Shown here piece by piece: positions 56,439 through 63,863 of a stretch of DNA of 64,000 nucleotides. The DNA is from Rhodococcus_G sp042879035 (GTDB lineage: Bacteria; Actinomycetota; Actinomycetes; Mycobacteriales; Mycobacteriaceae). Both the position numbers and the translations under genes were made by a program. The stretch is from contig NZ_JBIAOU010000007.1 of the NCBI RefSeq assembly GCF_042879035.1, positions 186,001 through 250,000 on the forward strand, given 5' to 3'. How positions within the stretch are numbered: position 1 is the first letter of the stretch; each line of letters starts with the position of its first letter. The notes beneath the pieces were generated by a model. That model saw only the letters and a program-made list of their open reading frames with translations, was not told the origin of the DNA and searched no databases.

Positions 56439-57611
56439 GTGCGTGACGCAGTAATCGTCGATGCCGTCCGGACCCCGGTCGGCAAGGGCAAGCCGGGCGG
56501 TGCCCTGTCCGGCATCCACCCCGCGGACCTGTCCGCCCACGTCCTCAAGGCGCTGGCCGAGCGCAACGCGCTCGACCCCGCGATCGTCGACGACGTCGTC
56601 TGGGGCTGCGTGTCCCAGGTCGGCGAGCAGACCGGCTGCATCGGGCGGTACTCCGTGCTCGCCGCCGGTTGGCCCGAGCACGTCCCCGGCCTGACCATCG
56701 ACCGGCAGTGCGGTTCCTCCCAGCAGGCCGTGCACCAGGCGGCGGCCGGCGTCATCGCCGGCCAGTACGACGTGGCCGTCGCCGGCGGCGTGGAGATGAT
56801 GTCGCGGGTCCCGATGGGCGCCGGACGCGCCGGCGGCCAGTTCGGCGATCCGTTCGGCACGCTGGTCGCGGAGCGGTACGACAACTACCGCTTCAACCAG
56901 GGCATCGGCGCCGAGATGATCGCCGCCGAGTTCGGCCTGACCCGCGAGGAACTCGATCAGCACGCCCTCGACTCGCACGCGCGGGCGGCGCGGGCGATCG
57001 ACGAGGGACGGTTCGCGAAGCAGATCACGCCGGTCAAGGTGACCGACGCCGACGGCAACACCCGGCTCTTCGACACCGACGAGGGCGTTCGCCGCGGCAC
57101 CACCCTCGAGCAGTTGGGCAGCCTCAAGACCCCGTTCCAGGAGAACGGTGTCGTCTCGGCGGGCAACGCGTCCCAGATCTCCGACGGTTCCGCGGCCCTG
57201 CTGATCACCACCAGCGAGATCGCCGAGCGCAACGGCTGGACCCCGATCGCCCGCGTCCACACCGCGGTCGTCACCGGCGTCGACCCGATCACGATGCTCA
57301 AGGGCCCGATTCCGGCGACGCGCAAGGCACTCGACAAGGCGGGCCTGACCGTCGACGACATCGGCGCCTTCGAGATCAACGAGGCGTTCGCGTCGGTGTC
57401 CCTCGGCTGGCAGCGTCAGCTCGGCGCCGACTACGAGCGGATGAACCCCAACGGCGGCGCGATCGCCCTGGGCCACCCGCTCGGCGGCTCCGGCGCCCGC
57501 CTGATGACCACCCTCGTCCACCACATGCGGGACAACGGGATTCGCTACGGTCTGCAGTCGATGTGCGAGGGCGGCGGCATGGCCAACGCCACCATCCTCG
57601 AACTGATCTGA
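56439..57611 (+). CDS. Acetyl-CoA acyltransferase (thiolase), 390 aa
   Basis: This is a true thiolase, in contrast to the thiolase-like proteins of the island. The nucleophile C91 is in LTIDRQCGSSQQAVHQA, the second half has EINEAFASVSLGWQ and the His-containing NPNGGAIALGHPLGGSGARL, and the proton-shuttle Cys is in MCEGGGMANATI. It cleaves a 3-oxoacyl-CoA to acetyl-CoA and a shorter acyl-CoA. Start is a GTG at 56,439 after AAGGAGCAGCA. No hydratase or hydroxyacyl-CoA dehydrogenase is in the operon, so these steps come from elsewhere. A strong hairpin terminator follows. Confidence 0.95.
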   Translation: MRDAVIVDAVRTPVGKGKPGGALSGIHPADLSAHVLKALAERNALDPAIVDDVVWGCVSQVGEQTGCIGRYSVLAAGWPEHVPGLTIDRQCGSSQQAVHQAAAGVIAGQYDVAVAGGVEMMSRVPMGAGRAGGQFGDPFGTLVAERYDNYRFNQGIGAEMIAAEFGLTREELDQHALDSHARAARAIDEGRFAKQITPVKVTDADGNTRLFDTDEGVRRGTTLEQLGSLKTPFQENGVVSAGNASQISDGSAALLITTSEIAERNGWTPIARVHTAVVTGVDPITMLKGPIPATRKALDKAGLTVDDIGAFEINEAFASVSLGWQRQLGADYERMNPNGGAIALGHPLGGSGARLMTTLVHHMRDNGIRYGLQSMCEGGGMANATILELI

Positions 57612-57633
57612 CGCTCGGACCGATCCGAACGAC

Positions 57634-57670
57634 ACCGGGCGGGTCCACCACATCGGTGGACCCGCCCGGT
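57634..57670. terminator. Bidirectional terminator between thiolase and DUF5926 genes
   Basis: ACCGGGCGGGTCCACC (57,634-57,649) and GGTGGACCCGCCCGGT (57,655-57,670) form a perfect 16-bp stem with a five-base loop. It lies 22 bases after the thiolase stop and 14 bases past the stop of the convergent DUF5926 gene, so it can serve both. Confidence 0.85.
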
Positions 57671-57684
57671 GCGTTCTGCGCGTC

Positions 57685-58599
57685 TCAGCGCAGCGTCACC
57701 TGGCGTCCGCGCAGGCCGTCGCGGGCGCGGCGCTCGTCGGAGTTCAGCGGAGCGTCGACGGCCAGTGCCTGCGCGAGGCGATCGCCCAGTTCCGCCGTCG
57801 CGGCCGCCCACTCCTGTGCGTGCCTCTCGGGGTCGAGGTCGAACACCGGGACGAGCAGCCCGTGCGTGCGGAACGACCCGGCGTAGCGGGATCCCTCGCC
57901 GAGGTGCAGTCCGCCGGCGGCGTGCACCCGGGCCAGCGCCAGCATCAGCTGGTCCTCGTCCTCGGGCCGCACCCAGCGCAGGTGCGCCTTCTCGCCGGCG
58001 TCGACCCACCACGCGGCGACGACACCGTCGGCGTCCAGCCGCGCCGACGGCATGATCACCGAATTGGCCTGCTCGACGGTGGCGGCGACGTCCGCCGCCG
58101 GCGTGACGCCCTCGGGAATCCACCAGTTGAAGTCCTGGTGCACGGTGATCTCCAGCGACGCCGCCGGGTCGACCACGTCCACGAGCCGCGGACCGTCCGG
58201 CTGCGGGTCGGCCGCGCTCAACGACTCGCCGGGGGTGCCCGTCGCCGCCCACGTCGCGGCGGCCGCGAGGTCGGCACCGAGGTCCGCGGACTGGACCTGC
58301 ACCTGCAGCCCGACGAAGCCGGTGGCGGCGTCCTGCTCGTCGCGGACAAGTGCCGCGACCGCACCGGGCAGCACCGTCGCGAGGACGACGGGACGCTCCG
58401 CGGAGGTCAGCGGCAGCGGCGCCGTCGCGGACGGGACGAACTCGCGCAGCGCGACGATGTCGCACTCGGCCGCGAGACCTGCGAACGGCCGCGGCACCGC
58501 GGTCGTGGCCGCGGCCTCCTGCTGCGCGCGACGCTCGGCGAGCTTGGCCGCGCGGTTGCTGCCGGGCTTGGGACCACTGTTTCTTTTGCTCTTACCCAC
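57685..58599 (-). CDS. DUF5926 family protein, 304 aa
   Basis: The basic start VGKSKRNSGPKPGSNRAAK, the coiled segment LAERRAQQEAA and a body rich in Asp/Ala (AVALRDEQDAATGFVGLQVQVQS-like region, HQDFNWWIPEGV, WWVDAGEKAHLRWVRPEDEDQLMLALARVHA) are those of the actinobacterial DUF5926 family. I know no function for it. The tail GDRLAQALAVDAPLNSDERRARDGL is also conserved. It starts at a GTG at 58,599, seven bases after TAGGTT and without a ribosome site, so the mRNA is probably leaderless. It stands next to glpQ in the backbone. Confidence 0.8.
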   Translation of the reverse strand: MGKSKRNSGPKPGSNRAAKLAERRAQQEAAATTAVPRPFAGLAAECDIVALREFVPSATAPLPLTSAERPVVLATVLPGAVAALVRDEQDAATGFVGLQVQVQSADLGADLAAAATWAATGTPGESLSAADPQPDGPRLVDVVDPAASLEITVHQDFNWWIPEGVTPAADVAATVEQANSVIMPSARLDADGVVAAWWVDAGEKAHLRWVRPEDEDQLMLALARVHAAGGLHLGEGSRYAGSFRTHGLLVPVFDLDPERHAQEWAAATAELGDRLAQALAVDAPLNSDERRARDGLRGRQVTLR

Positions 58600-58639
58600 G
58601 TCCGGAAACCTACACGCACGGCGACCGGGCGGACGGCGT

Positions 58640-59398
58640 TCAGCCCGCGAGCCAGGCCTTGGTGCGGCCGGGATGGTTGGTGGCGACCCACCCGACGCCG
58701 AGGTCACGGCACAACTCGACGTCGTCACGTTCGTCGACGGTCCAGCAGTAGGTGGCGCGGCCGGCGGCGGCCGCGCGGTCGACGAGATCGGGATGCTCCC
58801 GCAGCGTCCGGATCGACGGTCCGACGGCCGTCGCGCCGACGGTCGTCGCGGCGCCGCCGCCGAGGAAACGGGACGCCTCCCCGAGCAGCACCGTCGGCAG
58901 CATCGGCGCGGCCCGGCGGATCCGCCACACCGCGGCCGCGGAGAACGACATCACCACCGCCCGCGAGTGGTCGGCGGACAGCGGCGCGGCGAGACCGAAC
59001 CGGGCCAGTTCGGCGAGGACCTTGCTCTCGACCAGCCCGCCGTAGCGGACGGGATGCTTGGTCTCGATGAACAGCTTCGTCGGCCGGGTCGAGTGGTCGA
59101 GGACGAGGGTGATCAGTTCGGCGAGGGTGAGCACCGGTTCGCCGTTGCCGCCGAAATCGAGCGAGTTCAGGTGCTCGAGCGTCATCTCGCTGACCACCCC
59201 CGACCCCGACGACGTGCGGTCCACGGTGCGGTCGTGCACGCACACCAGGTGTCCGTCGCGGGTGAGCCGGACATCGCATTCGAGTCCGTCGGCGCCCTGG
59301 TCGAGTGCGAGTTCGTAGGCGGCGAGGGTGTGCTCGGGACGGGCGGCGGACGCGCCCCGGTGCGCGACGACCATCGGCCCCCGAGGATCCCGGCTCAT
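58640..59398 (-). CDS. glpQ: Glycerophosphodiester phosphodiesterase (GlpQ1-like)
   Basis: This 252-residue GDPD-family TIM-barrel hydrolyses glycerophosphodiesters to glycerol-3-phosphate and an alcohol. The motif HRGASAARPEHTLAAYELALDQGADGLECDVRLTRDGHLVCVHD holds the catalytic HR...E-x-D...H residues, and later KLFIETKHP and CWTVDERDDVELCRDLGVGWVATNHPG complete the barrel. No signal peptide is present, so it acts in the cytoplasm. The ATG at 59,398 overlaps the stop of the DUF4328 gene (ATGA). Same order as Rv3842c-Rv3843c in M. tuberculosis, as I recall. Confidence 0.93.
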   Translation of the reverse strand: MSRDPRGPMVVAHRGASAARPEHTLAAYELALDQGADGLECDVRLTRDGHLVCVHDRTVDRTSSGSGVVSEMTLEHLNSLDFGGNGEPVLTLAELITLVLDHSTRPTKLFIETKHPVRYGGLVESKVLAELARFGLAAPLSADHSRAVVMSFSAAAVWRIRRAAPMLPTVLLGEASRFLGGGAATTVGATAVGPSIRTLREHPDLVDRAAAAGRATYCWTVDERDDVELCRDLGVGWVATNHPGRTKAWLAG

Positions 59399-60303
59399 GC
59401 CGCGACCATCCACCGGGTCCGGGCCCGCGGCCGTCCCGCCAGGTCGAGCCGGTCCACCCGCCGCATCACCAGCAGCGTCAGGACGGCGACCGCCGCCGCC
59501 ACCACGTCCACCACCATCGCGAGCACCACCCCGTTCGCTCGGGCCTGCAGCGAGTCGTGCGACCGCCATACCAGGCTCACCACCAGCAGCACACCCCCGG
59601 CGACCCACGTCGCCCACCACCACCGCACCAGCGGCCGGACCCCGGGCTCGTCCCGCGCGAGCTCCGTCAGGAACACCCCCGGCCACACCAGGTTCACCAC
59701 CGGCACCAGGCAGCCGAAGGCGACCGCCACGGCGGACCGCGGATCGGCCCGGCCCACCCGGCGCCACGTCGTCCGACGCGCCTCGAGCAGCCAGGCGACG
59801 GACGCCGCCGCGGCCGCGAACGCCACCAGCGGTGCCAGCACGCCGGCCGTGAAGACCACCGCGTCGGACACGGCGAGGACCGTCGGCGAGATCAATGTGG
59901 TGCGGTTCCGCAGCAGGACGACGTACCGGAACAGCTCACCGGCCGCGCCGAGGAGGAAGAGCACCGCCGTCGCGCCGAGCAGGGTCGGGGCGAGTTCGGC
60001 GAGCCGCTGGGTCCGGGTCTGCAGCGCGCCCTCGTCCGATTCGGGTGCCGGATCCGCCAGCCCCCAGCGCGGCATCTGCAGGTACCGGGGTGTCGTGTCG
60101 GGTGCGGCCGGGCCCGCGATCGCACGTGGCGTGGTGCCCGGGCGGCGCGCGATCCACCGGAAGTTGCGGCGGGCGGCGGGCTCAAGGCGTCCGGGCACGG
60201 TCGGGGACAGCAGGACCCCGCGGCAGCCGGGGCACCACTGGGCGGGCGCGCCGACGACGGGCCACCGGGCGGCGCAGCGGACACAGACCTGAACGGCGCT
60301 CAT
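59395..60303 (-). CDS. Zinc-ribbon and DUF4328 membrane protein (Rv3843c-like), 302 aa
   Basis: A short N-terminal zinc ribbon (C7-x2-C10...C24-x2-C27) is followed by a Pro/Arg linker and about six transmembrane helices from residue ~105 (LGATAVLFLLGAAGELFRYVVLL, VVFTAGVLAPLVAFAAAAASVAWLL, AVAFGCLVPVVNLVWPGVFLTELA, WWWATWVAGGVLLVVSLVW, VVLAMVVDVVAAAVAVLTLLV). This is the DUF4328 layout. Function is unknown. It is translationally coupled to glpQ and starts two bases after the rhodanese gene's stop region, so the three may be co-transcribed. Confidence 0.85.
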   Translation of the reverse strand: MSAVQVCVRCAARWPVVGAPAQWCPGCRGVLLSPTVPGRLEPAARRNFRWIARRPGTTPRAIAGPAAPDTTPRYLQMPRWGLADPAPESDEGALQTRTQRLAELAPTLLGATAVLFLLGAAGELFRYVVLLRNRTTLISPTVLAVSDAVVFTAGVLAPLVAFAAAAASVAWLLEARRTTWRRVGRADPRSAVAVAFGCLVPVVNLVWPGVFLTELARDEPGVRPLVRWWWATWVAGGVLLVVSLVWRSHDSLQARANGVVLAMVVDVVAAAVAVLTLLVMRRVDRLDLAGRPRARTRWMVAA

Positions 60304-60648
60304 CTAGTAGATCTTCGCCGTTCTGCCGTCGTCGGCGACCAGGGGTCGACCGGACCTCTGCCAGGCCACCATTCCGCCGGTGACGCTGACGGCGTCGAAC
60401 CCGTACCGGTTGAGGTACGGGACGACGCTGAGCGAACGTCCACCCGACCGGCACACGACGTACACCGCCGCGTCGATGTCGATCTCGTCGGTCCGCGCGG
60501 GGATGTCGTTCATCGGGATGTGCAGCGCGCCGGGCGCGTGCCCGTCCGCCCACTCGTCGTCCTCGCGGATGTCGAGGAGCACCGCCGTCTCGTCGGAGGG
60601 CGGAGGCACCTCCGACACCGCAACCGAGGGAACGTCACCGAAGCTCAC
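60304..60648 (-). CDS. Rhodanese-like domain protein, 114 aa
   Basis: This single rhodanese domain has the family entry LLDIREDDEWADGHAPGALHIPM and the active loop YVVCRSGGRS with the sulfur-accepting C66. It could move sulfur or serve as a thiol carrier. Length is typical of single-domain proteins such as GlpE. The GTG at 60,648 is the only start that includes the whole first strand; no ribosome site is evident. It ends next to the DUF4328 gene start. The upstream gap holds DnaA boxes. Confidence 0.9.
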   Translation of the reverse strand: MSFGDVPSVAVSEVPPPSDETAVLLDIREDDEWADGHAPGALHIPMNDIPARTDEIDIDAAVYVVCRSGGRSLSVVPYLNRYGFDAVSVTGGMVAWQRSGRPLVADDGRTAKIY

Positions 60649-60714
60649 ATCGTCGATACTGTCACGTTCCCGCGCACCCCGGAATCCGAGCGCGAGGACT
60701 GCTCCCCAACCCCG

Positions 60715-60841
60715 TTATCCACAGGATGTGCATCACTGTGGGGAGTTTCTCCACAGGCATACCGGCACAGATCCGCGGATTTGTGAGCCCGGCCACAGGG
60801 CTCGTCCCGAGTTATCCACAATTTCCACAGCCTTGTCCCCA
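60715..60841. other. DnaA-box cluster in an intergenic region
   Basis: Two perfect DnaA boxes TTATCCACA (60,715-60,723 and 60,812-60,820) and at least three near matches occur within 127 bases: TTCTCCACA (60,747-60,755), ATTTCCACA (60,821-60,829, abutting the second box) and TTGTCCCCA (60,833-60,841). All are on the plus strand. The stretch lies between the divergent rhodanese and LLM genes. No dnaA or dnaN gene is near and no clear AT-rich unwinding element is seen, so this is not an obvious oriC; a DnaA-titration or DnaA-responsive promoter site is more plausible. Confidence 0.6.
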
Positions 60842-60900
60842 GGCCAGTGCACAAGTGCCGTTCTGCAGGCACCGCGGTCCATACGGCAGAGTTGGGATTC

Positions 60901-61830
60901 ATGGAGCTGCGAATCTTCACCGAACCCCAGCAGGGCGCCACCTACGAGCAGTTGCTGCGCGTCGCGCAGGCGGCCGAGAGCCTCGGTTACGGCGCGTTCT
61001 TCCGGTCCGACCACTACCTGGCCATGAACACCGAGGGCCTGCCCGGCCCGACCGACGCATGGATCACCCTCGCCGGCATCGCGCGCGAGACGTCGACGAT
61101 CCGGCTCGGCACCCTGGTCACGTCCGCGACGTTCCGCCACCCCGGCCCGCTCGCCGTCACCGTCGCACAGGTCGACGCGATGAGCGGCGGCCGCGTCGAC
61201 CTCGGCATCGGCGCGGGCTGGTACGAGGAGGAGCACCTCGCCTACGGCATCCCGTTCCCCCCGCTGAAGGAACGCTTCGACCGGCTCGAGGACACCCTCG
61301 CGGTGCTCGTCGGCATGTGGCAGACGCCGCTCGGCGAGACGTTCTCCTACGACGGCGCCCACCATCGGATCGTCGACTCCCCCGCGCTGCCGAAGCCGCA
61401 CCAGCGTCCCGGCCCGCCGATCGTGATCGGCGGCAACGGCCGCAAGCGCACCCCGGAACTGACCGCGCGCTACGCCGCCGAGTTCAACCTGCCGTTCGGG
61501 TCGCTGGAGGCGACGGCCACCCAGTTCGACCGGGTCCGTGCGGCGTGCCGGGCGATCGACCGGGACCCGGCCGACCTCGTGTACTCCAACGCACTGGTGC
61601 TGTGCTGCGGCCGCGACGAGGCGGAGATCGCCCGCCGGGCGGCCGCGATCGGACGCGAGGTCGACGAGCTGCGCACCAACGGTCTGGCGGGGTCCCCGGC
61701 CGAGCTGGTCGACAAGATCGGCCGGTACGGCGAGCTCGGCAGCACCCGGATCTACCTGCAGACCCTCGACCTCGACGATCTCGACCACCTCGAACTCGTC
61801 GCGTCCGAGGTCCTCCCGCAGCTGGGCTGA
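60901..61830 (+). CDS. LLM-class F420-dependent oxidoreductase, 309 aa
   Basis: This luciferase-like TIM-barrel protein starts MELRIFTEPQQGATYEQLLR. It has YGAFFRSDHYLAM, IRLGTLVTSATFRHPGPLAVTVAQVDAMSGGRVDLGIGAGW and PPIVIGGNGRKRTPEL, the conserved blocks of the F420-dependent group. It is a different subfamily from the protein at 13,793. The substrate is unknown. The ATG at 60,901 fits the fold start; no strong ribosome site is seen. DnaA boxes lie 60-185 bases upstream, so expression could respond to DnaA. Confidence 0.9.
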   Translation: MELRIFTEPQQGATYEQLLRVAQAAESLGYGAFFRSDHYLAMNTEGLPGPTDAWITLAGIARETSTIRLGTLVTSATFRHPGPLAVTVAQVDAMSGGRVDLGIGAGWYEEEHLAYGIPFPPLKERFDRLEDTLAVLVGMWQTPLGETFSYDGAHHRIVDSPALPKPHQRPGPPIVIGGNGRKRTPELTARYAAEFNLPFGSLEATATQFDRVRAACRAIDRDPADLVYSNALVLCCGRDEAEIARRAAAIGREVDELRTNGLAGSPAELVDKIGRYGELGSTRIYLQTLDLDDLDHLELVASEVLPQLG

Positions 61831-61835
61831 GCTAC

Positions 61836-62116
61836 CCTCCCGGTTGCGGGCCAGGATCCACGTGTTCGTCGCGCCGTCGCGGCGGTAGTCGAACCGGTCC
61901 AGCGCGGCCGCGGCGATGGCGAGGCCGCGGCCGCGGCCGGCGAGGTCGTCGTCGGGCAGGGAGACCTCCGCCGGCCGATTCGAATTCGATCCGCCGCCGG
62001 GGTTCGAGGGCGTCGTGCGCCCACAGCCGCGCGACGAGGTCGTGGACCTCGTCGAGGCACTCGGGGCGCGCCGTCGTGCTCAGCCGCCCCACGAACCGCG
62101 GCCCGTCAGTGGGCAT
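61836..62116 (-). pseudogene. Anti-sigma factor kinase (RsbW-like HATPase) remnant
   Basis: The minus strand begins MPTDGPRFVGRLSTTARPEC followed by LDEVHDLVARLWAHDALEPR, the N-terminal helix region of RsbW-like kinases. After a break it continues in another frame with LPDDDLAGRGRGLAIAAAAL and DRFDYRRDGATNTWILARN, the C-terminal GRGL part. About 60 central residues, including the ATP-binding N-box, are missing, and the frame has no proper end. The start at 62,116 overlaps the STAS fragment's stop, showing that the two were once a coupled pair. Confidence 0.6.
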
Positions 62117-62436
62117 CGAAGGCGGCGTCGACCGAATCGTGCGCGCGCAGGACACGATTGAGGTTGGTCAGGGCCAGCACAACGGCTTCCGCAAGGGGTG
62201 GGGGCCGTTGGTGTCGACCTGCTCGGTGGGCCGGGCGATCCGGAGGTCGCCCCCGGCCTGACGCGCCGCCTCGAGCCCCGAGATCAGGGCGCCCAGACCC
62301 GACGAGTCGATGAAGGACGTGTCGCCGAGGTCCACGACGATGCGGGTGCATCCACCCGCGACGAGGTCGTGCAGCAGGTCGCGCAGCCGCGGCGCCGCCA
62401 CCATGTTCAGCCGGCCCTCCGGATGCCCCCTCACCC
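62106..62436 (-). pseudogene. STAS-domain anti-sigma factor antagonist remnant
   Basis: On the minus strand HPEGRLNMVAAPRLRDLLHD, VVDLGDTSFIDSSGLGALIS (with the phosphorylatable Ser of the DSSGLG loop) and GGDLRIARPTEQV show an RsbV/SpoIIAA-like protein. After a frame break it resumes as VVLALTNLNRVLRAHDSVDAAFDAH with a stop at 62,106. The first strand and start codon are missing, cut off against the next gene. It is a decayed partner of the HATPase remnant at 61,836. Confidence 0.65.
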
Positions 62437-62444
62437 CGCCGGGT

Positions 62445-63041
62445 TCAGTGCGAGGTTGCCGAACCGAGGAATTCGCTGATCTCGCGGCTCCACTGCCGGG
62501 AACGACGTCGGTTCAGCAGGGCTCGGCTGCCGAGGAACGCGGTCGTCGCGAGGATCATGGTCGACATCCAGGTGAACAGTCCGACCATGACGCCCGCGGT
62601 CGCCGCGGCGGACGCGCTGATCGGCTCGGACGCGACGTTGCCGTCACCGTCGACCCAGATCGACACCTCGGTTCCGGCGAGGGTTTCGGGCTCGACGTTC
62701 ACGTCCGCGCGGTGCTCGACACCGGCGACCACCCAGCGGGCGGGGGCGGTGTCGACGCTGGTCGGGATGGTGTCCCCGGCGATCGACTGGCTCGTCGCGT
62801 CGCCGACGGTGGTGGCCGTGACCTGCCGGTACTCACTGGCCTGCTGGGCGGCGAGCGCACCCTGCCGGTCGCCGGTGAGGTTGCCGAGCCAGATCGCCAG
62901 TGGCAGCATCACCGCCGCGAGCACTACCAGCGCGACCGCGAGGACGGCTTCGAGGCGGTCCCCACTGCGACGGAGAGGGTCGTGCCTCAACCGCAGTGAT
63001 CGTCGTGTCAGTGCCGCGTATCCGCTGGCGTCCCGCCACAT
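62445..63041 (-). CDS. Rv1733c-like two-helix membrane protein, 198 aa
   Basis: The start MWRDASGYAALTRRSLRLRHDPL, a first membrane helix (LEAVLAVALVVLAAVMLPLAIWL, about residues 33-55), an extracellular domain of about 85 residues and a second helix (GVMVGLFTWMSTMILATTAFL, about residues 150-172) with a basic tail match the Rv1733c-type membrane proteins of mycolate actinomycetes. Function is unknown; the M. tuberculosis protein belongs, as I recall, to the dormancy regulon. GGAGGGGGG precedes the ATG at 63,041. The upstream 143-base gap shows only a short AGAGG/CCTCT repeat. Confidence 0.82.
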   Translation of the reverse strand: MWRDASGYAALTRRSLRLRHDPLRRSGDRLEAVLAVALVVLAAVMLPLAIWLGNLTGDRQGALAAQQASEYRQVTATTVGDATSQSIAGDTIPTSVDTAPARWVVAGVEHRADVNVEPETLAGTEVSIWVDGDGNVASEPISASAAATAGVMVGLFTWMSTMILATTAFLGSRALLNRRRSRQWSREISEFLGSATSH

Positions 63042-63184
63042 CCGAAGCCCCCCTCCTGGTCGCTCGTTACACAGGTCTCCTTCCAGAGTCGACCCGTACG
63101 CGAACAAGTTCAAGGGAAATGAGAGGTAACCCTCTGTGGCGTTCGGCACTCCATGTTTTCGCAGCGATGCGCGGCGAAACGTGT

Positions 63185-63854
63185 TCAGGCGCCGAGTCCG
63201 ACCGGACAACTGACCCCGGTCGCGTGCACCGGGCAGTAGCCGCCGGGGTTCTTCGACAGGTACTGCTGGTGGTAGTCCTCGGCGTAGTAGAAGGTCTCCA
63301 GCGGGGGCGATCTCCGTGGTGATCTCGCCGTACCCGGCCGCCGCGAGCCGGACGCCGAACGCCTCCGCGGTGGCCCGCGCGACGGCGGCCTGGGCGTCGT
63401 CGGCGGTGTAGATCGCCGACCGGTACTGCGTGCCGCGGTCGTTGCCCTGACGCATGCCCTGCGTCGGGTCGTGATTCTCCCAGAACTGCTGCAGGACGCC
63501 GGCGTACGGGATCACCTCGGGATCGAAGACCACCAGCACGACCTCGGTGTGACCGGTGCGCCCGGAGCACACCTCCTCGTAGGTCGGGTTGGGGGTGTAG
63601 CCGCCCGCGTACCCGACGGCGGTCGTGTACACGCCGTCGAGCTGCCAGAACTCCTTCTCCGCGCCCCAGAAACAGCCCATCCCGACCACCACCGACTGCA
63701 GACCGTCGGGGAACGCCGGCGTCAGGGTGTGCCCGTTGACGTGGTGGGCGGCGGGAACCGGCATCGGGTCGGGTCGCCCGGGCAGAGCCTGATCGGGCGT
63801 GACGAGGACGGATTTGGCGGCCGCGCGGCCGAGAATGTCGTCGTACCAGGACAT
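63185..63854 (-). pseudogene. msrA: Peptide-methionine (S)-S-oxide reductase MsrA, one-base frameshift
   Basis: The protein has the MsrA hallmark VVVGMGCFWGAEKEFWQLDGV with catalytic C61, YEEVCSGRTGHTEVV, FWENHDPTQGMRQGNDRGTQYRSAIY and, in the next frame, TFYYAEDYHQQYLSKNPGGY with the resolving cysteines near CPVHATGVSCPVG. One extra base near 63,302, next to a G5 run, shifts the frame after EIAP. Everything else is intact, giving 222 residues when repaired, so a consensus error or a very recent mutation is likely. It repairs oxidised methionine in the cytoplasm. Confidence 0.85.
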
Positions 63855-63863
63855 GCCCAGATG

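Noticed and set aside
60649..60900. Chromosomal replication origin
   Set aside because: DnaA boxes are present, but dnaA, dnaN, gidB or an AT-rich unwinding region are not; the neighbours are ordinary metabolic genes.
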